Both the position numbers and the translations under genes were made by a program. Below are positions 6,543 to 11,429 of a DNA stretch of 24,846 nt, in pieces; within the stretch, counting starts at the first letter, position 1, and each line of letters opens with the position of its first letter. Below the pieces are notes generated by a model. It was not told where the DNA came from and ran no database searches. It saw only the letters and a list, made by a program, of their open reading frames with translations. This DNA is from a virus: positions 1 through 24,846 of IMG/VR virus record IMGVR_UViG_3300046163_000023; one strand, 5' to 3'.

Positions 6543-7778
6543 ATGGCTTCATTACAAAATAAACAAATAGATCAGTCATATCCTGGTCTAATAAAAACAA
6601 ATGACGAAGCGGCACTAGGTGCTACTGAAAAGGTCATTCAAGATGGTGCAGGTAACAACTCTACATTGAGTATGGGTACTGCATCAGCATCATTCTCAGG
6701 CACACTGGATCTATCTGGTGCGACTGTAACTGGTATAGCTGATACAACATATGATTTAGCTTCAGCTCAAAATGGGGCTAATGCAGACGTTACTTTAACT
6801 GGTTCAGATGCAACTACAGATACTATTACTTTAGCAGCTGGTACTAACATTACATTAACAGACAATGGTTCAAATCAAATTACTATTGATGCTGCTGGTG
6901 GTGGTGGCGCTGCAGGTTTAGAGAGTGGTTCTGGTGCTGATTCTATGCAATCAGCTGCAAGTTTAACTACTAACGCAGCTTCAGCTTCAGCTAATGACAC
7001 TATTGCTATTGGTAATGGTGCATCTGCTACATCTGGTAGTAATATTGCTATTGGTGAGAATGCTAGTGCTGCTGGTGATGACTTCTTTGATAGAGTTAAC
7101 ATTGCTATAGGTAAAAACACAGTAGCTAGCAACGAAAGAAGTATCGCTATTGGTTTAGGAACTGATGCAACAGGAGCTAGAGCTATTGCAATGGGTGAAG
7201 ATGCTCAAGCTACTGGAGGTGGTGACATTGCAATTGGTCAACAAGCAAATGCTAGTCTTGGTAGTTCTGTTGCTATTGGTAAAGGTGCTAATGCAGATGA
7301 AAGAGCTACAGCTATAGGAGTTGATGCTAATGCAGACTCTAAAGAGTCAATCGCAATAGGTGATGGAGCTGATGCAACCTCATTAAAATCAATTGCTATT
7401 GGAGATAATACAACTGTATCTGGTACTTGGGGTGTAGCTATAGGTAAAGACGCCGTAGCTTCAGGAGAACAAGCTGTTTGTTTAGGTGGTAATACTGATG
7501 CAACTGCATCATTATCTTTAGCTGCTGGATATAACGCACAAGCTACTGCATTAGGAGCTGTTGCTTTAGGATTGGATACAGATGCTACCGCTGAAGGTGC
7601 TTCAGCTATAGGAAAAGGTGTACAAGCAACTACTGTTAATACTGCAACTGTAAATCTATTTCAAATTGCTGGATATGCATCAATGAGCTTTGCAGATGAT
7701 ACTGCAGCTGCTGCAGGTGGTATACCTCTAGGTGGTGTATACCATACATCAGGTGCATTAAAGATTAGAATTGCATAG
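6543..7778 (+). CDS. Phage fibre with YadA-head-like repeats (paralogue B)
   Basis: This 411-residue protein shares its first about 65 residues (LIKTNDEAALGATEK, IQDGAGNN, SGATVTGIA) with the preceding gene. Residues about 153-365 are a run of degenerate 14-17-residue repeats of the form SIAIGxxAxA(S/T)G, which is the left-handed beta-roll signature of trimeric autotransporter heads such as YadA. In a phage this implies a trimeric, rod-like adhesive fibre. The C-terminal about 45 residues (FQIAGYASMSF ... HTSGALKIRIA) form a small cap. It is the last gene before the terminator at 7830. The anchor/tip split between the two fibres is clear in the sequence; which virion structure they sit on is inferred. 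Confidence 0.7.
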   Translation: MASLQNKQIDQSYPGLIKTNDEAALGATEKVIQDGAGNNSTLSMGTASASFSGTLDLSGATVTGIADTTYDLASAQNGANADVTLTGSDATTDTITLAAGTNITLTDNGSNQITIDAAGGGGAAGLESGSGADSMQSAASLTTNAASASANDTIAIGNGASATSGSNIAIGENASAAGDDFFDRVNIAIGKNTVASNERSIAIGLGTDATGARAIAMGEDAQATGGGDIAIGQQANASLGSSVAIGKGANADERATAIGVDANADSKESIAIGDGADATSLKSIAIGDNTTVSGTWGVAIGKDAVASGEQAVCLGGNTDATASLSLAAGYNAQATALGAVALGLDTDATAEGASAIGKGVQATTVNTATVNLFQIAGYASMSFADDTAAAAGGIPLGGVYHTSGALKIRIA

Positions 7779-7829
7779 ATATATAAAAGGTAGACTGATA
7801 GCTGCGCTGCTATAAAGTTTATTTAGGCC

Positions 7830-7863
7830 GAAAGGGTATCAGAAATGGTACCCTTTCTTTTTG
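7830..7863 (+). terminator. Intrinsic terminator after fibre genes
   Basis: GAAAGGGTA (7830-7838) and TACCCTTTC (7849-7857) form a perfect 9-bp stem with a 10-base loop, followed by a T run. It ends the 5251-7778 unit. Its T run overlaps the promoter-like sequence at 7861. Confidence 0.9.
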
Positions 7864-7890
7864 AAACAATTTAAAAGATAGATATATAAA
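7861..7890 (+). promoter_or_regulatory. Promoter-like TTGAAACA-N15-ATATAAA, copy 1
   Basis: TTGAAACA (7861-7868) and ATATAAA (7884-7890) are separated by 15 bases. The same two blocks with the same spacing recur at 8062-8091 upstream of the initiator gene. TTTG (7860-7863) to TATA (7883) is 19 bases, close to Bacteroidota -33/-7 spacing. A start a few bases after 7890 would coincide with the first stem of the candidate ncRNA. Confidence 0.55.
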
Positions 7891-8046
7891 CTGTATCAAC
7901 CGTTTTCTTTTTGGTACCAATCACGATTTTGCCATTTTGATCAGGTACCTATTCTTCTAGTTGATTTTTTTGTTTAGGTTGATATAGCTGAGTTAATTCT
8001 ACTCTCAGCAAGGGCGGAGTTTATCGTATTCTTCGCCCTTTTTTCT
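7891..8046 (+). ncRNA. Candidate structured noncoding RNA
   Basis: No open frame was seen here, but the stretch folds well by eye. P1: CTGTATCAACC (7891-7901) pairs with GGTTGATATAG (7977-7987), 11 bp with one G-U. P2 inside it: GGTACC (7913-7918) with GGTACC (7944-7949), extended by ATCA (7920-7923) with TGAT (7938-7941). P3: GCTGAG (7987-7992) with CTCAGC (8004-8009). P4: the terminator at 8010-8046. Only G7987 is contested between P1 and P3. A promoter-like pair ends at 7890, just before P1. So promoter, folded body and terminator are in register for an RNA of about 155 bases. An alternative pairing exists, as GTTGAT also occurs at 7960-7965. The function is unknown; priming or replication control, antitermination or packaging are possible. 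Confidence 0.5.
8010..8046 (+). terminator. Intrinsic terminator before the initiator operon
   Basis: AAGGGCG (8010-8016) pairs with CGCCCTT (8034-8040). The stem is extended by GAG (8017-8019) with CTT (8031-8033), including one G-U, and is followed by six T. Because the fibre operon already ends at 7830-7863, a second terminator 150 bases on suggests that a separate transcript ends here. Confidence 0.85.
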
Positions 8047-8061
8047 GTCTTGACTTTTTTC

Positions 8062-8091
8062 TTGAAACATATTGATATATAGAAATATAAA
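8062..8091 (+). promoter_or_regulatory. Promoter-like TTGAAACA-N15-ATATAAA, copy 2
   Basis: The two blocks and the spacing are identical to 7861-7890. It is the only promoter-like sequence I see before the replication and packaging genes, and it lacks the TATATTTAAT box used before structural genes, so it may be an early or middle promoter read by host RNA polymerase. A TTGACT at 8050-8055 is an alternative -35 element. Confidence 0.55.
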
Positions 8092-8102
8092 GAACAAACA
8101 AA

Positions 8103-8168
8103 ATGGCAATTAAATATAAAAATACGAATTATGAAACGACAATTTTCGAAAGGCTTTATAGCTATTGA
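8103..8168 (+). CDS. Possible 21-residue leader peptide
   Basis: An ATG at 8103 opens a 21-codon frame (MAIKYKNTNYETTIFERLYS plus Y) that overlaps the start of the initiator gene in another frame. It follows an A-rich leader (AAAGAACAAACAAAATGG), a better Bacteroidota start context than that of many genes here, and it lies close to the expected transcript 5' end. It could be a translated upstream frame that tunes initiator synthesis. It could equally be chance in an AT-rich region. Confidence 0.25.
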   Translation: MAIKYKNTNYETTIFERLYSY

Positions 8169-8646
8169 TCAGAGATTATACGACTCTGATTTAGACATTT
8201 ACCACATTAACATTATTTCTTGGATTCTCTCGTATCAAGTACAAGAGCAACCTTTCTTTATGAGTAAAGCAGCACTTGCTGATAAATTCAAGTGCGCTAA
8301 AAGAACTATATACAGAAGATTCGAATATCTTGAGTCATATGGTATCCTAGTTAGAGGTGAAAAATACAAGAAAATGTACAAATATCAGGTTAATATTCAT
8401 AGACTCAATAGGTACCTGTCAGGCACCTATCTTGAAAAACAGGTGCCAGAGAGTCACTCATCTTCTAAAACAGGTGCCTCAGAGTCACCCTATAATACTA
8501 GTACTAATAAAACTAGTTCTAATAAAACTAGTTTTAGAGATGAAGATGATTTTAAATCATCATCTTCATCTAAACCCAAAGCTAAACCTAAAGTGGACGT
8601 TAACAGTCCAGAATTCCATAAATTTCTAAATGATTTAGATATTTAG
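8131..8646 (+). CDS. Winged-helix replication initiator-like protein
   Basis: This 171-residue protein is probably the phage DNA-replication initiator. Residues about 20-95 form a winged helix: IIDW-type opening here ISWILSYQ (about 29-36), FFMSKAALADKFKCAKRTIYRRFEYLESYGIL (about 42-73, helix-turn-helix) and a wing RGEKYKKMYKYQVN. The remainder is low-complexity (three NKTSS-like five-residue repeats, a Ser run, a Lys/Pro stretch) and ends with the short acidic helix HKFLNDLDI, which could contact a host helicase or loader. The middle of the gene carries four AGGTRCC boxes, a tandem 15-bp AT-rich repeat and a large inverted repeat, as in the lambda O gene with its internal origin. It heads the operon. 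A plain transcription regulator is the alternative. Confidence 0.65.
   Translation: MKRQFSKGFIAIDQRLYDSDLDIYHINIISWILSYQVQEQPFFMSKAALADKFKCAKRTIYRRFEYLESYGILVRGEKYKKMYKYQVNIHRLNRYLSGTYLEKQVPESHSSSKTGASESPYNTSTNKTSSNKTSFRDEDDFKSSSSSKPKAKPKVDVNSPEFHKFLNDLDI
8504..8533 (+). repeat. Tandem 15-bp AT-rich repeat
   Basis: Two perfect adjacent copies of CTAATAAAACTAGTT lie here, with a partial copy at 8489-8503 matching at 11 of 15 bases. In frame they encode five-residue repeats (NTSTN, KTSSN, KTSF). Position and composition suit a DNA-unwinding element. Confidence 0.85.
8539..8570. repeat. 12-bp perfect inverted repeat in coding DNA
   Basis: GATGAAGATGAT (8539-8550) and ATCATCTTCATC (8559-8570) are separated by TTTAAATC. 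In the protein this is the EDDFKSSSSS region, so codon choice gives a strong hairpin in a low-complexity segment. Confidence 0.85.
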
Positions 8647-8706
8647 GGCTAAAAGAAACAAAATAAACAAGATACATATAATAACTAAATTAAACAATTA
8701 AACATT

Positions 8707-8850
8707 ATGATACCAAAAGGAAGAACAAGGTTAACTACCCAAGAAAGACAAAGAATACTAAAGTTACGTTTAGATGGCTTTAGTCTACAGCAAATAGCTG
8801 AACAAACAAACAGATCGATAACTTCAGTTAAACGTGTAGTTTACGCATAA
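8707..8850 (+). CDS. Small helix-turn-helix protein
   Basis: This 47-residue protein has the start MIPKGRTRLTTQERQRILKL. Residues about 11-45 read as a helix-turn-helix of the Hin/resolvase or sigma region 4 kind: a first helix QERQRILKLRLDG, then FSLQQIAEQTNRSITSVKRVV with the two DNA-binding helices separated by the turn after QT. It has no catalytic domain and so is a stand-alone DNA-binding peptide. It lies 60 bases after the initiator gene and 19 before the next one, and is probably co-transcribed. A regulator of this operon is a reasonable guess. Confidence 0.65.
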   Translation: MIPKGRTRLTTQERQRILKLRLDGFSLQQIAEQTNRSITSVKRVVYA

Positions 8851-8869
8851 CTAAAAAAAACAATTCAAA

Positions 8870-9217
8870 ATGGCAAACAAGATATTTGATAAAAATTATT
8901 CAAACCAGAGTTTAACTATACCTACATCAATATGGAATGATACTAAAATCCATGGTATAGCTAAAATTATTTTAACTCTAATTAAAGCATTTACCAATCA
9001 AGGTAGTAAAACATGTTATGCTTTAACGTTACAAACTGCAAGAATGTGTCATACACATGAAAAGGATATTAAATACAATATGCAGAAGTTACATGAAGCT
9101 GGACACATTAAACTGTTTAAAGATCCAGATTCGCCTACTGGTTGGTCAATCGAGTATACATATAAAGATATTAAACCATCAGCACCAGACTCATCTGGTA
9201 CGTCAGGATTATTCTAG
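8870..9217 (+). CDS. Winged-helix DNA-binding protein
   Basis: This 115-residue protein has a pattern like that of the 8131 product: a strand near SLTIPTSIWND (about 14-24), a helix GIAKIILTLIKAFTNQ (about 29-44), ALTLQTARMCHTHEKDIKYNMQKLHEAGHIKL as the helix-turn-helix and following helix (about 51-82), and a wing with SPTGWSIEYTYK. The C-terminus is short and disordered (APDSSGTSG). No nuclease or ATPase motif is present. It may be a second replication-organising protein or a helicase-loader-like factor. I cannot tell it from a transcription regulator. Confidence 0.5.
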   Translation: MANKIFDKNYSNQSLTIPTSIWNDTKIHGIAKIILTLIKAFTNQGSKTCYALTLQTARMCHTHEKDIKYNMQKLHEAGHIKLFKDPDSPTGWSIEYTYKDIKPSAPDSSGTSGLF

Positions 9218-9228
9218 ATATATACACT

Positions 9229-9717
9229 ATGAACAAACCAGCACCATTACGAGTTAAAGTACCCTACTGGGCAAAAGATATTGAAGATCAAGGTATACTT
9301 TGTTTAGTAGCCTTTATGTATAAAATATCAGAAAAGTATGGTTATGATACCTATACTATAACTAAAAAAGACGTCAACATGATGGTTGGTACCAGAGTTG
9401 GCAAGACATTAAAAGAATTACATGATAGAGCACCTATACTCAAGTTTTGGTTAAACCTACAATGGACTACATTACATTTTTTACAAGTAAACCTAAAGGT
9501 ATACAGACGTAATTGGAATGAAGAAAACAAAAGTTCAGAGTGGGTTACTATTGAAGATGAAAGAACCATTAGAGTATGGTGTTATATTTTAGGTGCATGG
9601 AGGCATCATCTAATAACAGATGATCCTTTTAAATCATCCATAAAAGCAGCAATGCATAATAATGACCAAAAGTTATTTCAATACTGCGATTATGATGCCA
9701 CTGGCAGAAAAGGTTAA
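9229..9717 (+). CDS. Unknown protein of the replication block
   Basis: This 162-residue protein is not recognised. It begins MNKPAPLRVKVPYWAKD and has a helix EDQGILCLVAFMYKISEKYGYD (about 18-39). ITKKDVNMMVGTRVGKTLKELHDRAPIL (about 44-71) could be a third helix-turn-helix or a winged domain. The rest is rich in Trp and basic residues (VYRRNWNEENKSSEW, VWCYILGAWRHHL), which may bind nucleic acid. It starts 11 bases after the previous gene, and its TAA overlaps the next ATG by one base (TAATG), so translation is probably coupled. Confidence 0.45.
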   Translation: MNKPAPLRVKVPYWAKDIEDQGILCLVAFMYKISEKYGYDTYTITKKDVNMMVGTRVGKTLKELHDRAPILKFWLNLQWTTLHFLQVNLKVYRRNWNEENKSSEWVTIEDERTIRVWCYILGAWRHHLITDDPFKSSIKAAMHNNDQKLFQYCDYDATGRKG

Positions 9718-9959
9718 TGAAGAAGAAACGACAGTATACCAAAGTACTAGCACTCTACTTTGGAGATGATGAACAGCTTCGAGCTGATTATCGTGACCTA
9801 ATGCTTGAAAGGTATTTAGATGAGACTAATGATGACCTATGGGAAGCCCTAGGTCTTCTGCGTTGGAGGCTGCAGCTTGCAGAAAAGCAAGAGCAGTTTG
9901 AAGAGTGCGCAATAATAAAAGATATTTTAGAAGAGTTTGAACACATTCCTAGAGACTAA
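9717..9959 (+). CDS. Small protein with a UVR-motif-like C-terminus
   Basis: This 80-residue, highly charged protein starts in a TAATG overlap with the previous gene. Residues about 50-75 (RWRLQLAEKQEQFEECAIIKDILEEFE) resemble the UVR helical hairpin found in UvrB, UvrC and McsA-type proteins, which mediates protein-protein contact. The N-terminal half (LALYFGDDEQLRADYRDLMLERYLD) is predicted helical. It may be a small adaptor. The similarity is by eye and could be simply a charged helical pair. Confidence 0.4.
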   Translation: MKKKRQYTKVLALYFGDDEQLRADYRDLMLERYLDETNDDLWEALGLLRWRLQLAEKQEQFEECAIIKDILEEFEHIPRD

Positions 9960-10494
9960 TTATGAAGAGATAATGTTAATGTCAAAGAAGATCTGTAAAT
10001 CAAATGCAGGTTGGGAAGATGTAGCGCATTTCTGTATTATTAAATTTACTGAACATGAAAGAGCAGAAGAACTAATTGGATTGGGTCAAGCTATGAAGTT
10101 TCTTTCTGGTATGATCTATCGTAGCTTCTGGTCTAACACTAGCCAATACTATACATTATATCATCAAAAAGGCAAGTTCTCACCAGTGAGCACCATATAT
10201 GACGAGGCAATGCCTGAAGCCCAAGAGTATGATTATGAAGAAGACCTAACAATAGAAGCCATACTTGGTATCATAGAGGATATGAAACACACTGAAGGTG
10301 AAGGTGGTAACAGAGATAAAAAGCTTTGGGAAATAGCAACCTATCTAGAACAGTGGGTTCAAACACCTAATTATTCAGAATTGAGTAGGGTCTCAAAGAT
10401 ACCAAGAACTACTATATCACATGGTGTAGAAGAGGCTATTCAATATATACGACAACAACTAAAACAAAACAATATAAATTATGGAGATAATTGA
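9937..10494 (+). CDS. Sigma-factor-like protein (candidate late sigma)
   Basis: This protein is up to 185 residues from a TTG at 9937; ATG at 9973 or 9979 would give about 173 or 171. The first part (NYEEIMLMSKKICKSNAGWEDVAHFCIIKFTEHE, then FLSGMIYRSFWSNTSQYYTLYH, about 8-90) has the helix pattern of sigma region 2. After an acidic linker (YDEAMPEAQEYDYEEDLT), the C-terminal part (PNYSELSRVSKIPRTTISHGVEEAIQYIRQQL, about 144-176) is a helix-turn-helix resembling region 4. Small, split, divergent sigma proteins of this type include T4 gp55, which reads a bare -10-type late box. The TATATTTAAT boxes here are similar bare boxes. A DNA-binding protein unrelated to transcription is possible. The gene overlaps both neighbours. 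Confidence 0.55.
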   Translation: MNTFLETNYEEIMLMSKKICKSNAGWEDVAHFCIIKFTEHERAEELIGLGQAMKFLSGMIYRSFWSNTSQYYTLYHQKGKFSPVSTIYDEAMPEAQEYDYEEDLTIEAILGIIEDMKHTEGEGGNRDKKLWEIATYLEQWVQTPNYSELSRVSKIPRTTISHGVEEAIQYIRQQLKQNNINYGDN

Positions 10495-10708
10495 AATACT
10501 AGGTATGGCAGCATTTGGCCATTTAGCAGCTGATTTCTTGAGCCAGTTTGATAGACTACCAGACAAACCACTAAAGTGTAATCAATGCCTCACCTTTTGG
10601 TTGAGTATTGGCCCATTCATTTTAGAACATGGCTGGTTGGGTTTACCAATGGCAGGTGTAGCAGCTATCGTATCAGAATTAATATATAAAGCCTTGATTA
10701 GATTATGA
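10481..10708 (+). CDS. Small membrane protein with CxxC
   Basis: This 75-residue protein probably lies in the inner membrane. It has a first hydrophobic segment (IIEILGMAAFGHLAADFL, about 3-20), a short polar loop LPDKPLKCNQCLTFW with a CxxC pair (about 26-40), a second hydrophobic segment (LSIGPFILEHGWLGLPMAGVAAIVSELI, about 41-68) and a basic end. The KPLKCxxCLTFW motif is seen in small membrane proteins of phages and bacteria. It overlaps the previous gene by 14 bases. The position among replication genes does not support a simple holin role, but that remains possible. Confidence 0.5.
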   Translation: MEIIEILGMAAFGHLAADFLSQFDRLPDKPLKCNQCLTFWLSIGPFILEHGWLGLPMAGVAAIVSELIYKALIRL

Positions 10709-10938
10709 AAATAAAAGAACTCAAGCCACACCAAATGGCGTGGATTCAAGAGAATGAGATTATATTTAGAATCTCTTTACGTTTAACACAAGAAAAACTC
10801 GTGTATCTGTTTAACATCTACAACTCTATTACTGGAGAAAACAAACCTGTTACTAGTTGTGGTAGGTGTGTAGAAGGGGTTAAAAAACAGGTATGGGGTC
10901 AATTCCAAAAACAACAAAACCAAGATGAAACAGTTTAA
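10705..10938 (+). CDS. Small Cys-motif protein
   Basis: This 77-residue protein starts in an ATGA overlap with the membrane protein. It has a helical first half (KELKPHQMAWIQENEIIFRISLRLTQEKLVYLFNIYNSITG) and then KPVTSCGRCVEGVKKQVWGQF, with one CxxC (about residues 52-55). This arrangement recurs in small Bacteroidota phage proteins of unknown role. With only one CxxC in the chain, any zinc site would need a dimer or extra ligands. Its C-terminus overlaps the next small gene. Confidence 0.45.
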   Translation: MKIKELKPHQMAWIQENEIIFRISLRLTQEKLVYLFNIYNSITGENKPVTSCGRCVEGVKKQVWGQFQKQQNQDETV

Positions 10939-11089
10939 CATTTATCGTACCAAAGGGGGTAGACTCTCACTCAAACCAAATGGTGAACCAGTCTATGTAA
11001 TTAGAGCCAAAACCCAAGCTATGGCCAAAGAGGTGCTCGCGCACCTCAAACAACTTGAAAAAAACAGACAAGACAATGAGCAGATTTAA
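10925..11089 (+). CDS. 54-residue basic protein
   Basis: This short frame, MKQFNIYRTKGGRLSLKPNG to its TAA at 11087-11089, starts inside the end of the previous gene and overlaps the small terminase gene by 14 bases. It closes an otherwise empty gap, has a protein-like composition (a basic beta start, then the helix AKTQAMAKEVLAHLKQLEKN) and so is probably real. A 7-bp inverted repeat with a TCGC loop (GAGGTGC 11030-11036, GCACCTC 11041-11047) lies in it. The function is unknown. Confidence 0.55.
   Translation: MKQFNIYRTKGGRLSLKPNGEPVYVIRAKTQAMAKEVLAHLKQLEKNRQDNEQI
11030..11047. repeat. Inverted repeat upstream of the small terminase
   Basis: GAGGTGC and GCACCTC surround TCGC, 29 bases before the terminase small-subunit ATG. 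The AGGTGC half-sites resemble the AGGTGCC boxes in the initiator gene, so it may be a binding site for the initiator or the small terminase. A coincidence in coding DNA is possible. Confidence 0.4.
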
Positions 11090-11429
11090 AGGAGGAGATG
11101 AAAACATCAACCGTAATGGTAGACCTAAAGGTAGTAAAAACAAAGCTACTAAACATATTAGAGAAGCCTATCAAAAACTAACAGAAGACAATCTAGATAA
11201 CATGTCAATCTGGTTAGCACAGATAGCTGCAGAAGATCCAGCAAAAGCCATGGATACAATGATTAGGTTATCAGAGTATATTCTACCAAAACTAGCTAGA
11301 ACTGAAATGACAGGTCAAGATGGTGATGATCTATTCAAGAACATTAGATTTGAATTTGGACCTGGTGTTAATTCAGAAGACAGAGATCAAAGCATAGACG
11401 AAGACTTCGATATTAACTCTATTATTTAA
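11076..11429 (+). CDS. Terminase small subunit
   Basis: This is a 117-residue protein from the ATG at 11076. A longer frame from a TTG at 11055 exists, but the ATG is a better start and keeps only a short overlap with the previous gene. The N-terminus reads MSRFKGGDENINRNGRPKGS, a GRPKGSKNK element found at the start of many small terminase and DUF5681-like proteins, probably DNA-contacting. It is followed by helices IREAYQKLTEDNLDNMSIWLAQIAAED and KAMDTMIRLSEYILPKLARTEM (about 33-88) and an acidic tail. Its TAA overlaps the next ATG by one base (TAATG), coupling it to the large subunit. It would recognise the packaging site and load the large subunit. Confidence 0.75.
   Translation: MSRFKGGDENINRNGRPKGSKNKATKHIREAYQKLTEDNLDNMSIWLAQIAAEDPAKAMDTMIRLSEYILPKLARTEMTGQDGDDLFKNIRFEFGPGVNSEDRDQSIDEDFDINSII

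Larger units (their letters stand above)
8410..8570. other. Candidate replication origin inside the initiator gene
   Basis: Four boxes of AGGTRCC(T/A) lie within 70 bases: 8410-8417 (AGGTACCT), 8421-8428 (AGGCACCT, the opposite orientation), 8441-8448 (AGGTGCCA) and 8472-8479 (AGGTGCCT). The last two are part of a longer direct repeat, AAACAGGTGCC followed by AGAGTCAC. To the right is an AT-rich tract with two back-to-back perfect 15-mers, CTAATAAAACTAGTT (8504-8518, 8519-8533), and a degraded third copy. Then comes a 12-bp perfect inverted repeat (8539-8550, 8559-8570). Iterons next to an unwinding-like tract inside an initiator gene is the organisation of the lambda origin. Confidence 0.6.

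Noticed and set aside
6875-7132. Leftward 85-residue frame inside the YadA-like fibre
   Set aside because: It is the reverse reading of Ala/Gly/Ile-rich repeats, with no start context or terminator, and is a shadow.
7779-8130. tRNA or small protein genes in the 350-base gap
   Set aside because: No cloverleaf with a T-arm GTTCRA motif and CCA-type end was seen, and no open frame of useful length; the pairing found fits other stems.
8410-8533. CRISPR-like array in the initiator gene
   Set aside because: The repeated boxes are 7-15 bases, in both orientations and with uneven spacing, and lie in a coding frame; they fit iterons and an AT-rich element instead.
11090-11100. Perfect AGGAGG followed closely by ATG at 11098
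   Set aside because: It encodes KGGD in the small terminase gene; the ATG at 11098 opens a frame out of phase with it and without a protein-like composition. No other gene here uses a Shine-Dalgarno.
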